Source: an uncultured Blautia sp.
Lineage (GTDB): Bacteria; Bacillota; Clostridia; Lachnospirales; Lachnospiraceae
Direction of reading: 5' to 3'
Length of the DNA stretch: 20,204 nucleotides
Assembly: GCA_900547615.1 (NCBI GenBank)
Contig: URHH01000037.1
Span: forward strand, 1-20,204
Made by a program: the position numbers and the translations under genes. A model generated the notes under the pieces. It searched no databases. It had not been told where the DNA came from and saw only the letters and a list, made by a program, of their open reading frames with translations. Positions 1 through 6,400 of the stretch are shown here, piece by piece. Each line of letters begins with the position of its first letter. Positions within the stretch are counted from its first letter, which is position 1.

Positions 1-302
1 TCTATGTTTGTCCTGTTTTTTCCGAAATCTATGCGGTCGCATTCTTTTTTTGTGAGGACACCCTCTTCGATTAAATCCTCCAGGCTGATAAAATAAGGAT
101 TTCCGGCAAAGGTGGAAAAGGACTGATAGGGGGAATCCCCGTAGCTTGTCGGTCCAAGGGGCAGAATCTGCCAGCAGCTCTGTCCTGCTTCTTTTAATGC
201 GTCCACAAAGTCATAGGCGCTTTTGGAAAAGCAGCCGATTCCGTATTTTGAGGGCAGACTGCTTACAGGAAGCAGAACCCCGCATTCACGTTTCTGATTC
301 AT
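1..302 (-). CDS. malQ: 4-alpha-glucanotransferase (amylomaltase), 5' part only
   Basis: Reading leftward from an ATG at 302-300, the frame stays open to the window edge and gives about 100 residues. They begin MNQKRECGVLLPVSSLPSKYG and continue with SYGDSPYQSFSTFAGNPYFI. This is the N-terminal signature of GH77 MalQ enzymes: the LLPVSSLPS(K/P)YGIG strand, then the GDSPYQ and AGNP(Y/L) loops of the barrel. MalQ disproportionates maltodextrins in the cytoplasm by moving glucan chains between acceptors. A ribosome binding site, AGAAGGAGA, precedes the ATG at a normal distance. The enzyme is normally about 500 residues, so most of the gene, including the catalytic aspartate and glutamate, lies to the left. 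The family call is firm; the state of the rest is unknown. Confidence 0.93.
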   Translation of the reverse strand, partial: MNQKRECGVLLPVSSLPSKYGIGCFSKSAYDFVDALKEAGQSCWQILPLGPTSYGDSPYQSFSTFAGNPYFISLEDLIEEGVLTKKECDRIDFGKNRTNI

Positions 303-380
303 AGTAGTTGTCTCCTTCTGTGTTATGCAGAAAATGAAAGACTGCCTTACAGTCAGAGTGATTTTCTGCTGATATGTCAT

Positions 381-409
381 ATTATAGCATAGATGAGGGG
401 AAGTGTGAG
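381..409 (-). promoter_or_regulatory. Promoter for malQ
   Basis: On the minus strand a perfect TATAAT (381-386) lies 17 bp downstream of CTCACA (404-409, 4 of 6 matches to the -35 consensus). It is about 80 bp upstream of the malQ start. A small inverted repeat, GACTG-N5-CAGTC (340-354), sits between promoter and gene in the presumed leader and might be an operator. That part is speculative. Confidence 0.55.
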
Positions 410-524
410 GGGAATATTTAAAAATTGTGTGTGGAGATTATTGAGATGTGAAAAAAGTAGGAGGAGATGAGAAAAGTGAAGGAAGCAGGAACCGGAATGA
501 TAAATGGAATGTTGCAGATAATTA

Positions 525-533
525 TGATATTAT
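525..533 (+). promoter_or_regulatory. Possible extended -10 promoter of the kinase remnant
   Basis: TGATATTAT at 525-533 is a TGn-extended -10 element about 40 bp before the kinase remnant's ATG. The -35 region (505-510, TGGAAT) is weak. The rest of the 303-573 gap shows only the malQ promoter and AT-rich DNA. Confidence 0.3.
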
Positions 534-573
534 GAGGTAAGTAAAACATAAAAAAGAATAGGTGTGTGATCTC

Positions 574-1017
574 ATGCAAAAGTTAAAAAAGTGGTTTATT
601 AATTTAAGCATTCAGAGAAAATTGCTGTATTGTACAGTGGGAATCAGTCTGATTTTAATATTGTCAGCCAGCCTCTCATTATATATAGCGGCAGCAAGAA
701 TTGTGACAACTCAAACAAGAAAACAGTCGGCGGGAGTGATTGAAGAATTGTCCGTAAATCTGGATCATTATTTTCAGCTGGTAGAGATGGAAACTACGAA
801 TAAAGATATTGAATTTCAGGCATTACAGGCACAGATAAATCCTCATTTTCTGTATAATGTTTTAGATACTATAAACTGGATGGCGAGAAAGAAGGGGGAG
901 GAAAAAAATCTGCCAGATTGTTTTTGGCATCATTCAGATAAGACTCGTTGTATGCGCGCATCGTCGTTTTTAATCTCCTCTCTTAGAATATCGAGAATAA
1001 AAATATCGTTCCTGTAA
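574..1017 (+). pseudogene. Remnant of a YesM-like sensor histidine kinase
   Basis: The frame opens at ATG 574 after AGGTG; an in-frame GTG at 562 is less likely. It encodes 147 residues, whereas two-component kinases of this family are usually about 550-600. Residues 1-74 look like the usual N-terminus: basic start, one membrane helix (about 18-40), then the start of an extracellular sensor helix containing NLDHYFQLVE. Residues 76-110 match the His_kinase (PF06580) dimerisation motif, FQALQAQINPHFLYNVLDTI, with the phospho-acceptor His91. The rest of the sensor domain, the second membrane helix and HAMP are missing between the two parts (junction near nt 796). After about nt 904 the family likeness stops: the HATPase domain is absent and residues 111-147 look like read-through. 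This suggests two deletions and loss of function. Its usual response-regulator partner is not nearby. Confidence 0.75.
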
Positions 1018-1157
1018 GAACGTCTTCCCTGGATTTCCTTTTTATAAATTTCTCTTGCTTTTGAATTCCGCGTAATAAATTTCGGATAATATATAAGCTT
1101 ATCTGCCGGGACAGAGCCTTTAAATGTTAAATGATCAAAAGATTTTTTTGAAATCAA
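930..1157 (-). CDS. Unrecognised short ORF, perhaps a gene fragment
   Basis: A 75-residue leftward frame starts at TTG 1157 and stops at 930. It is lysine/arginine-rich, with a tyrosine-rich centre (DKLIYYPKFITRNSK) and a helical C-terminus (DILREEIKNDDARIQRVL). I do not recognise a family. Upstream, AGGAAAG lies about 10 nt before the TTG and could act as a ribosome binding site. A different frame just upstream reads about 25 codons without a stop and ends inside the start of this ORF, so it could also be the tail of a frameshifted gene. It overlaps the 3' end of the kinase remnant in the opposite direction, in DNA more AT-rich than the neighbouring genes. It may be debris from a rearrangement. 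The whole 905-1289 stretch shows nothing else convincing. Confidence 0.25.
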   Translation of the reverse strand: MISKKSFDHLTFKGSVPADKLIYYPKFITRNSKAREIYKKEIQGRRSYRNDIFILDILREEIKNDDARIQRVLSE

Positions 1158-1190
1158 CGCAGTTTGCTTTCCTAATTTTCCCAGTCACAA

Positions 1191-1206
1191 TATCATTGTA
1201 ATGATA
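1191..1206. repeat. Small palindrome before the substrate-binding protein gene
   Basis: TATCAT-TGTA-ATGATA is a 6-bp inverted repeat with a 4-nt centre, about 85 bp before the next gene. It might be an operator or leftover promoter material. No clear -35/-10 pair accompanies it. Confidence 0.3.
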
Positions 1207-1289
1207 GTAAGTCAAGCCGATGCCCTAAAATCTCACCTTCTCCTTCCTTCTGCATATCATAACAGGAGAGACCAATAAGGAGAATCTGA

Positions 1290-2303
1290 ATGAAAAGTAA
1301 AAAGTATATCGCAACATCTCTGGCTGTGATTCTGGCGGCAGTAGCCCTGCCTGTGACTGCCTTTGCCGAAGAAAAGGAGAAGCAGGAATCTGTAAAAATC
1401 ACATTAAACGAGGTAGCCCATTCTATTTTTTATGCGCCGCAGTATGTTGCCATCGAAGAAGGATATTTTGAAGAGAAAGGCCTTGACCTTACCCTTGTGA
1501 CTGGTTTTGGTGCGGATAAAGTAATGGCTGCCGTTCTTTCCGGAGACGCGGAAATCGGATTTATGGGAGCGGAGGCTTCTGTTTACGCTTTTCAGGAGGG
1601 GGCAAACGACCCGGTTGTAAACTTTGCCCAGCTTACTCAAAGAGCCGGGAACTTCCTTGTGGCAAGAGAGAAAATGCCGGATTTTAAGTGGGAGGATTTA
1701 AAGGGGAAAGATGTGCTTGGGGGAAGAAAAGGCGGTATGCCGGAAATGGTTTTTGAGTATATCTTGAAACAGCAGGGAATTGACCCGGAAAAAGACCTGA
1801 AAATTAATCAGACTATTGATTTCGGTTCCACAGCAGCCGCTTTTTCAGGGGGCTTGGGAGATTTCAGCGTAGAATTTGAACCGTCTGCCACAGCTCTTGA
1901 AAAAGAAGGTGCAGGCTATGTAGTAGCTTCCCTTGGCGTAGATTCTGGCTATGTTCCGTATACGTCTTACTGTGCAAAATCCAGTTATATGAAAGAAAAT
2001 CCGGAAGTGATGCAGAAGTTTACAAATGCCCTTCAAAAAGGAATGGATTATGTGCAGAATCATACGCCGGAGGAAATCGCAGAGGTGATCGCACCGCAGT
2101 TTTCCGAGACAGATTTGGAAACGATCACTGCCATTGTGAAGAGATACTATGAACAGGATACATGGAAGGAAAATCTTATTCTTGAACAGGAAAGCTTTGA
2201 GCTTCTTCAGGATGTTCTGGAAGATGCCGGAGAATTGAATAAAAGGGTAAAATACGAAAGTCTGGTGACAACAGAGTATGCGAAAAAAGCAGAAAAGAAA
2301 TAA
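1290..2303 (+). CDS. ABC transporter substrate-binding protein, NMT1/SsuA/ThiY-like
   Basis: The product is a 337-residue exported protein with a Sec signal peptide: lysine-rich start, hydrophobic core at about 7-22 and probable cleavage after TAFA at residue 26. The mature part begins like NMT1/THI5 and SsuA binding proteins: a first strand followed by HSIFYAPQYVAIEEGYFEEK (about 44-63), then GADKVMAAVLSGDAEIGFMG. This family captures aliphatic sulfonates, thiamine precursors, nitrate or similar small molecules for ABC importers; the ligand cannot be told from sequence. AAGGAGA (1277-1283) supports the start. Two oddities stand out. There is no lipobox cysteine, although Gram-positive binding proteins are normally lipid-anchored. 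No permease or ATPase gene lies nearby, and no good promoter is visible, so it may be an orphan left by a deletion. The reading frame itself looks intact. Confidence 0.85.
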   Translation: MKSKKYIATSLAVILAAVALPVTAFAEEKEKQESVKITLNEVAHSIFYAPQYVAIEEGYFEEKGLDLTLVTGFGADKVMAAVLSGDAEIGFMGAEASVYAFQEGANDPVVNFAQLTQRAGNFLVAREKMPDFKWEDLKGKDVLGGRKGGMPEMVFEYILKQQGIDPEKDLKINQTIDFGSTAAAFSGGLGDFSVEFEPSATALEKEGAGYVVASLGVDSGYVPYTSYCAKSSYMKENPEVMQKFTNALQKGMDYVQNHTPEEIAEVIAPQFSETDLETITAIVKRYYEQDTWKENLILEQESFELLQDVLEDAGELNKRVKYESLVTTEYAKKAEKK

Positions 2304-2393
2304 GAAGTTAAGAGTATGAGTTGCTGATTTTTACAAGCTGTGTTAAGGTAAGAAAAAACTTGTCCGGTTTTCGCGGAAAGAGAAGAGGGAAAA

Positions 2394-2819
2394 ATGGATA
2401 AACAGAAAGTATATAAGATACGTCCGCATCATGGTATGTGCCTTGCTTATTTTGAGGGGAAAGGTTACAGCCAGGGTTTTGTGCGTCATATGGGAGAGGT
2501 TTTGTCACTTCTGGAAGAGGGCGCACTGGTGGAAATGACAGTTGCAGGAGACAATATCTGCTCTGCCTGTCCAAACTTAAAAGATGGAGTCTGTGAAACG
2601 GCAGATAAGGTAGAAACGTATGACAGGGCAGTCCTTTCTTTCTGTGATTTGAAGGAAAATGAACAACTGGACTTTTCGGAGTTTACGCAGAGAGTACAGA
2701 AAAGGATTCTGGAAACAGGAAAAAGGGAGGAAATCTGCGGAAATTGTCAGTGGAATGAAATCTGCAGAAGCAGGAAAAGCAGATGGGAAAATACGAAAAT
2801 CCCGGTGAGTCGGGAGTGA
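2394..2819 (+). CDS. DUF1284 cysteine-rich protein
   Basis: This 141-residue cytoplasmic protein matches the DUF1284 (COG3543) pattern. IRPHHGMCLAYFEGKGYS occurs at residues 9-26, followed by FVxHM, then GDNICSACPNLKDGVC at 52-67 and a KVETYD segment. It has eight cysteines (16, 56, 59, 67, 84, 115, 118, 124), arranged mainly as two clusters, C-x2-C-x7-C and C-x2-C-x5-C, with a His-His pair at 12-13. That suggests a bound metal or iron-sulfur centre, which is my inference; the family has no established function known to me. The start follows GAGGG at a suitable distance. The C-terminal 15 residues are basic and polar and probably disordered. It stands alone on this strand, about 90 bp after the binding-protein gene, and may share its transcript. 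Confidence 0.82.
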   Translation: MDKQKVYKIRPHHGMCLAYFEGKGYSQGFVRHMGEVLSLLEEGALVEMTVAGDNICSACPNLKDGVCETADKVETYDRAVLSFCDLKENEQLDFSEFTQRVQKRILETGKREEICGNCQWNEICRSRKSRWENTKIPVSRE

Positions 2820-2955
2820 ATGGAACAAGGTTCTCTTTCGCGGACAGGTACAGGCAAAACCGGTTCTTCCAGGTCCGTGGACACGATTTAAAACCCCCTT
2901 TCACTTTATATAACGAGGAAGGAAATAGAAATGTGCGGATTTGTGTTATAAAATA

Positions 2956-2985
2956 TTGACTGAAATAAGAAAGATATAGTAAAAT
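2956..2985 (+). promoter_or_regulatory. Promoter for the exported acidic protein
   Basis: TTGACT (2956-2961) and TAAAAT (2980-2985) are separated by 18 bp and each matches consensus at 5 of 6 positions. They lie about 85 bp before the next start codon. The preceding intergenic DNA (2820-2950) has only weak imperfect inverted repeats around CGGACAGG/CCAGGTCCG. Confidence 0.6.
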
Positions 2986-3071
2986 AAGATAAACAATTTG
3001 GTGATTAAATAAACTGTATACAGAAAAAATTCCAGGAGTGTTGAGGTGGCATAAAGGAAGGAGATGATTTT

Positions 3072-3737
3072 ATGAATAAGGCAGGAAAAGTATTGGGGAT
3101 TGCTATGTGTATGCTGGGAATTGTGTCTGTATGTGAGGTAAAGGCAGAGGAGGAGAAAAATTACCAATCCTACTATGATGCAGAAGGCGAAGAATTCAGG
3201 GTATACAGTGATGAGGAAGAATTAAGACGCCTTCAGGAAGGCATGGACGGAACTTCTTATCAGGTATCTCTTGAAAAATTCAGAAATGGCAGCTCAGAAT
3301 ATCAATACGGAGATATTCTGTGGAATAGTTCATTTGACGAGGTGAAAGAAAAACTGGAAGACAGAGTCTCTGAATACGAAGTGGAGGGAACGCTTCCGGA
3401 CAGTGAATATCGCTATTTGAAACATACTGCTGTTCAGGAACTGGAAGGACAGAAGGGAGAACTGTATTTCGAGTTTTTAAACGACAGGCTTCAGGCAGTA
3501 AGATACGATTTTTCGCTGGAAGGAGATTACGAGACATGGTTTCAGAGACAGATTGACAGTCTGACAGATTTGTATGGAGAAGAGTCTGTAAAAGAAGAGA
3601 CGGAAAATGAAGAGCTTGGTTTTACAGAAAGACTTTGTAAATGGGAGCATGGGAAAACTTCCTTGCAGGCTGTTCTAATGACAGGAGAAAATGTAAAACC
3701 TTCTGCAACCATCGCCGTTGTCAACTTAGAAGAATAA
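3072..3737 (+). CDS. Exported acidic protein of unknown function
   Basis: The product is a 221-residue protein with a short signal peptide (residues 1-25, ending VKA before a run of glutamates), so the mature protein is released or surface-exposed. The mature chain is very rich in Glu/Asp, has no cysteine apart from Cys189 and shows no repeat or sortase motif. A central segment begins DILWNSSFDEVKEKLEDRV (about 81-99), and ELYFEFLNDRLQAVRYDF follows at about 131-148. This alternating helix-strand pattern resembles small extracytoplasmic modules, but I cannot assign a family. AAGGAAGGAGAT precedes the ATG, and a good promoter lies upstream. A large hairpin follows the stop, so the gene is probably monocistronic. 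The coding call is confident; the function is unknown. Confidence 0.8.
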   Translation: MNKAGKVLGIAMCMLGIVSVCEVKAEEEKNYQSYYDAEGEEFRVYSDEEELRRLQEGMDGTSYQVSLEKFRNGSSEYQYGDILWNSSFDEVKEKLEDRVSEYEVEGTLPDSEYRYLKHTAVQELEGQKGELYFEFLNDRLQAVRYDFSLEGDYETWFQRQIDSLTDLYGEESVKEETENEELGFTERLCKWEHGKTSLQAVLMTGENVKPSATIAVVNLEE

Positions 3738-3745
3738 TTTGGTTT

Positions 3746-3801
3746 CAATAATAAAGCGGCGTTTCCTGTGAGTGCAGGAGGCGCCGCTGACGTTGTTATT
3801 G
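3746..3801. terminator. Hairpin between convergent genes, likely terminator
   Basis: The arms CAATAATAAAGCGGCG (3746-3761) and CGCCGCTGACGTTGTTATTG (3782-3801) pair with a GC-rich core (AGCGGCG/CGCCGCT) and an inner CCTG/CAGG stem. No clean U-run follows directly; TATTTTAAG comes a few bases later. It lies between a rightward and a leftward gene, so a bidirectional terminator is likely. Confidence 0.5.
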
Positions 3802-3837
3802 GGGATATTTTAAGCTGACTTGCCTTTTTATTACAGC

Positions 3838-4098
3838 TTACAGCAGATTTTGACTTTTCAGGTAATATTCCACCTCTTCCTTATCCTTTTTTGAAACATA
3901 AATTTCGAATATATCGCCGGAATTTTGAGGATTGCCGCCCATACTGCGGGGCACACCCCGCTCCATCAGAAGAGAATCGGTATTGTGATTGATAATGTCA
4001 TATTCGTATTTGATTTCTTTAACTTCCAGTGCACTTCTTATCTTGTTAAAAATTTCCGGGGAAGTGCCGGTATAGATGCTTTCTTTATTTAATCGCAT
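3838..4098 (-). CDS. Small DUF2007-like protein
   Basis: This 86-residue cytoplasmic protein starts at ATG 4098, preceded by a perfect AGGAGG five bases upstream. It begins with the strand and helix YTGTSPEIFNKIRSALE, then KEIKYEYDIIN, a loop with RGVPRSMGGNPQNSG, and a final strand-helix EIYVSKKDKEEVEYYLK. The beta-alpha-beta-beta-alpha layout, with a leading 'which address, which residue range' helix and a closing KKDxEEVxxYL helix, resembles the DUF2007 (putative signal-transducing, ferredoxin-like fold) family. The similarity is by eye and moderate, and its role is unknown. It is transcribed alone and ends at the shared hairpin downstream. A TAAAAT on the minus strand near 4190 could be its -10, but no convincing -35 goes with it. 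Confidence 0.7.
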   Translation of the reverse strand: MRLNKESIYTGTSPEIFNKIRSALEVKEIKYEYDIINHNTDSLLMERGVPRSMGGNPQNSGDIFEIYVSKKDKEEVEYYLKSQNLL

Positions 4099-4280
4099 AA
4101 TGACCTCCTGCGTGTAAAACTACCGTTAAATTTGTCAGAGTTGTTAAGTGCATTGGAATCACACCTTCCGCTATGATTTTTATTCATTTTACCATATGAC
4201 GGATGAGAAAGAAACAAAAATATGATAAAATAATGTATATTACACAGCCTCGGATTATCTGAAATGCTCTTATCTGGAAG

Positions 4281-4308
4281 GGGAAATGTTGGCATAACAT
4301 CTCTTCCC
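4281..4308. repeat. Imperfect inverted repeat upstream of the ferritin promoter
   Basis: GGGAAATGTT (4281-4290) pairs with AACAT (4296-4300) and TTCCC (4304-4308) around a GGCAT loop, with a CTC bulge. It ends 3 bp before the ferritin -35. It could be a regulator site for iron or stress control. It does not match Fur or PerR boxes well. Confidence 0.35.
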
Positions 4309-4311
4309 GTC

Positions 4312-4340
4312 TTGAAAATCCCTCAAAACTATACTATACT
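4312..4340 (+). promoter_or_regulatory. Promoter of the ferritin-proC unit
   Basis: TTGAAA (4312-4317), a 17-bp spacer and TATACT (4335-4340) form a near-consensus housekeeping promoter. It lies about 40 bp before the ferritin ATG. Confidence 0.75.
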
Positions 4341-4378
4341 GAATCACAGAGAAAATGTAAAAAGAGGAGGAACATACC

Positions 4379-4891
4379 ATGTTAAATACAAATGTTGCAC
4401 AGCTTTTAAATACGCAGATCAACAAGGAATTTTATTCAGCTTATCTGTATCTGGAATTTTCCAATTATTATGAGGAAGAAGGTCTGAAGGGCTTTGCAAA
4501 CTGGTATCGCGTACAGGCGCAGGAAGAGCGCGACCACGCAATGCTGATGATCCAGTATCTTCAGAATAACGACTGCCCCGTGGTTCTGGATACCATTGAA
4601 AGACCAGATGCAGAGCTCAACGATAAAATGGACGCTCTGAAACAGGGATATGAGCATGAGCAGTATGTGACGGGACTGATCCACAACATTTACGATGCCG
4701 CCTATACGGTAAAAGATTTCCGTACCATGCAGTTCCTTGACTGGTTTGTAAAAGAGCAGGGTGAAGAAGAGACAAAGGCTTCCGATCTGATCAAGAAAAT
4801 GGAGCTTTTCGGCGGAGATGCAAAGAGCCTTTATATGTTGGACAGTGAGCTTGGTGCCCGTGTATATGTAGCGCCTTCGCTTGTATTATAA
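4379..4891 (+). CDS. ftnA: Non-haem ferritin
   Basis: This 170-residue ferritin should assemble as a 24-subunit iron-storage shell in the cytoplasm and oxidise Fe(II) at a diiron site. Every ferroxidase ligand known from E. coli FtnA sits at the same number here: Glu17 (NKEFYSAYLY), Glu50 and His53 (QEERDHA), Glu94, Gln127 and Glu130. The accessory site C residues Glu49, Glu126 and Glu129 are also present, so it should be active. There is no haem-binding methionine pattern typical of bacterioferritin. The start follows AAAGAGGAGG and a strong promoter. proC follows after 15 bp with no terminator, so the two are probably co-transcribed. The pairing of iron storage with proline synthesis is not an obvious pathway link. 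Confidence 0.95.
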   Translation: MLNTNVAQLLNTQINKEFYSAYLYLEFSNYYEEEGLKGFANWYRVQAQEERDHAMLMIQYLQNNDCPVVLDTIERPDAELNDKMDALKQGYEHEQYVTGLIHNIYDAAYTVKDFRTMQFLDWFVKEQGEEETKASDLIKKMELFGGDAKSLYMLDSELGARVYVAPSLVL

Positions 4892-4906
4892 GGAGGAAAC
4901 TGCAGA

Positions 4907-5701
4907 ATGAAAATCGGATTTATAGGCTGCGGAAATATGGCGTCTGCCATGATCGGAGGAATTCTGAAAAAAGGAATTTTCACAAAAGAGGAGATCGTCG
5001 TATCAAATCTTACAGAGGAAGGCAGCAGACGAAGCAGAGAAAAGCTTGGAGTTGTCACAACAATGGAAAACCGCCAGGTGGCAGAGAGTGCGAAAATTGT
5101 TGTTCTTGCAGTAAAACCTCAGTTTTATGATGAGGTTCTGGGAGAGATAAAAGACGTTCTCACAGAAGAGCATATTCTTGTGGGAATCGCTCCGGGAAAA
5201 ACGCTTTCCTGGCTGGAAGAAAAATGCGGACAGCCTCTTAAAATTGTTCGTCTGATGCCGAATACACCGGCGCAGGTAGGAGAGGGTATGACAGGAGTCT
5301 GCTTTAATGAACGGGTATCTGAGGAAGAAAAGCAGGAAATTTGCGCGATTACAGACAGTTTTGGATGTACGGAGGTGATTCCGGAACGTCTCATGGATGG
5401 GTTAAGCGCAGTAACGGGCTGTTCCCCGGCATATGTATTTATGTTTCTGGAGGCAATGGCAGATGCGGCGGTACATCAGGGAATGCCAAGAAAACAGGCA
5501 TACCGCCTTGCGGCACAGGCTGTTCTCGGAAGTGCAAAAATGCTCCTTGAGACAGAAATGCATCCAGGAGAATTGAAGGATATGGTCTGTTCTCCGGCAG
5601 GCTCTACCATTGAGGGTGTGCGTATGCTGGAAAAAAATGGATTCCGAAGCGCAGTATTTGAGGCTCTTTGTGCAGCGGCGGAAAAAGGAAAGAAATTATA
5701 A
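4907..5701 (+). CDS. proC: Pyrroline-5-carboxylate reductase
   Basis: The 264-residue product catalyses the last step of proline synthesis, NAD(P)H-dependent reduction of 1-pyrroline-5-carboxylate. An N-terminal Rossmann motif, GFIGCGNMASAMIGG (4-18), binds the cofactor. VVLAVKPQ (65-72) and RLMPNTPAQVGEG (115-127) are characteristic. The C-terminal helical dimerisation domain carries the family signature HPGELKDMVCSPAGSTIEG (219-237). The length is typical. AAGGAGG precedes the ATG. It lies 15 bp behind ferritin and is followed by a strong hairpin, so it is the last gene of that unit. Confidence 0.96.
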   Translation: MKIGFIGCGNMASAMIGGILKKGIFTKEEIVVSNLTEEGSRRSREKLGVVTTMENRQVAESAKIVVLAVKPQFYDEVLGEIKDVLTEEHILVGIAPGKTLSWLEEKCGQPLKIVRLMPNTPAQVGEGMTGVCFNERVSEEEKQEICAITDSFGCTEVIPERLMDGLSAVTGCSPAYVFMFLEAMADAAVHQGMPRKQAYRLAAQAVLGSAKMLLETEMHPGELKDMVCSPAGSTIEGVRMLEKNGFRSAVFEALCAAAEKGKKL

Positions 5702-5717
5702 GGAATTTATATAATAA

Positions 5718-5764
5718 AAAACAGACAGTTTTTGATAAGAGTGGTATCAGAAGCTGTCTGTTTT
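5718..5764. terminator. Bidirectional intrinsic terminator after proC
   Basis: AAAACAGACAG (5718-5728) and CTGTCTGTTTT (5754-5764) form an 11-bp stem with an inner TGATA/TATCA stem. U-rich tails follow on both strands. It serves proC and the convergent CYTH gene. Confidence 0.85.
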
Positions 5765-5804
5765 ATATTTGATGATACAAAAATTGAGAGAGATTTATCA
5801 GCGG

Positions 5805-6266
5805 TTACAGCACCCAGTCTCCTTTACTTAATGTACTGTTGTGATATTTTGAAGAAAAGGTGACATCTTCTCCAAACCATGCAGGAGGAACGTAACTTTT
5901 GGCTGTTTCCTCAGAGGAAAATTCCACTTCTGCAAGAAGAAGCCCTTCATATGCTTCGTGGAAAATATCAAGCTCAATAGAAAGTCCGTCTTTTTCCGGA
6001 ATGACATATCGGTCTTTACAGATAACGATACCGTCCGCTTTTTCCTTCAGGTGGTAATAAGATTCTTCTGTCAGAGGAAGGTTATATTCTTCTCTGGAAA
6101 GAAGTCCTTTTGATTTGTAAGTAAGATAATATTCATCATTCTGACGGCGGATGCGCACAACAGGATCTGTGCAGAGATAGCCCTGTTCAATATGAAGACA
6201 GGGATATTGGGACAGATTTTCGGGAAGCTGCTCTTTTTTTATCAGAAACTTTCTTTCAATCTCCAT
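5805..6266 (-). CDS. CYTH-domain triphosphate tunnel metalloenzyme
   Basis: The product is 153 residues from ATG 6266. This start is preferred over an upstream in-frame one near 6380 because AAGGAGGA sits just before it and the CYTH fold begins with it. The N-terminal EIERKFLI carries the defining E-x-E-x-K motif (Glu2, Glu4, Lys6). Further tunnel residues are RIR (38-40), Lys51, KDRY (84-87), SIELDIF (96-102), EVEF (113-116) and Lys140. CYTH enzymes act on triphosphorylated compounds (inorganic triphosphate, thiamine triphosphate or adenylate-cyclase-like chemistry) with Mg2+ or Mn2+. The length suits a single-domain enzyme, most likely a triphosphatase, but the substrate cannot be told. It is transcribed alone, divergently from the DJ-1 family gene. 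A TATACT (6302-6307, minus strand) is a possible -10. Confidence 0.9.
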   Translation of the reverse strand: MEIERKFLIKKEQLPENLSQYPCLHIEQGYLCTDPVVRIRRQNDEYYLTYKSKGLLSREEYNLPLTEESYYHLKEKADGIVICKDRYVIPEKDGLSIELDIFHEAYEGLLLAEVEFSSEETAKSYVPPAWFGEDVTFSSKYHNSTLSKGDWVL

Positions 6267-6316
6267 AAAATCCTCCTTATATATGTTAAAAATGTAAGAA
6301 CAGTATACCCTTTTTA

Positions 6317-6345
6317 TTGTAAAAAAGAAAGGGAAATGGTATAAT
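6317..6345 (+). promoter_or_regulatory. Promoter of the DJ-1 family gene, overlapping the divergent promoter region
   Basis: TTGTAA (6317-6322), a 17-bp spacer and a perfect TATAAT (6340-6345) preceded by TGG form a TGn-extended -10 promoter. The probable -10 of the leftward CYTH gene (6302-6307) is only 10 bp from the -35, so the two polymerase sites must overlap. Confidence 0.65.
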
Positions 6346-6400
6346 AAATCCCGAAAAAAGCGCAGAAAACAGGACTTCATCAGAACAGGAGGTTTTTGGA

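Noticed and set aside
2683..2904. Leftward frames over the DUF1284 gene and following gap
   Set aside because: They have no start signals and lie opposite a gene with a clear family pattern.
4210..4245. Fur/PerR-like AT-rich box upstream of ferritin
   Set aside because: The AT-rich run matches neither consensus over enough positions to call a site.
4264..4473. Rightward frame starting before ferritin and overlapping it
   Set aside because: It passes through the ferritin promoter and ribosome binding site in another frame, and ferritin has all its ligands.
6267..6380. N-terminal extension of the CYTH protein to an upstream ATG
   Set aside because: It would pass through the promoter region, encodes phenylalanine-rich sequence unlike the family, and the downstream ATG has a perfect ribosome binding site.
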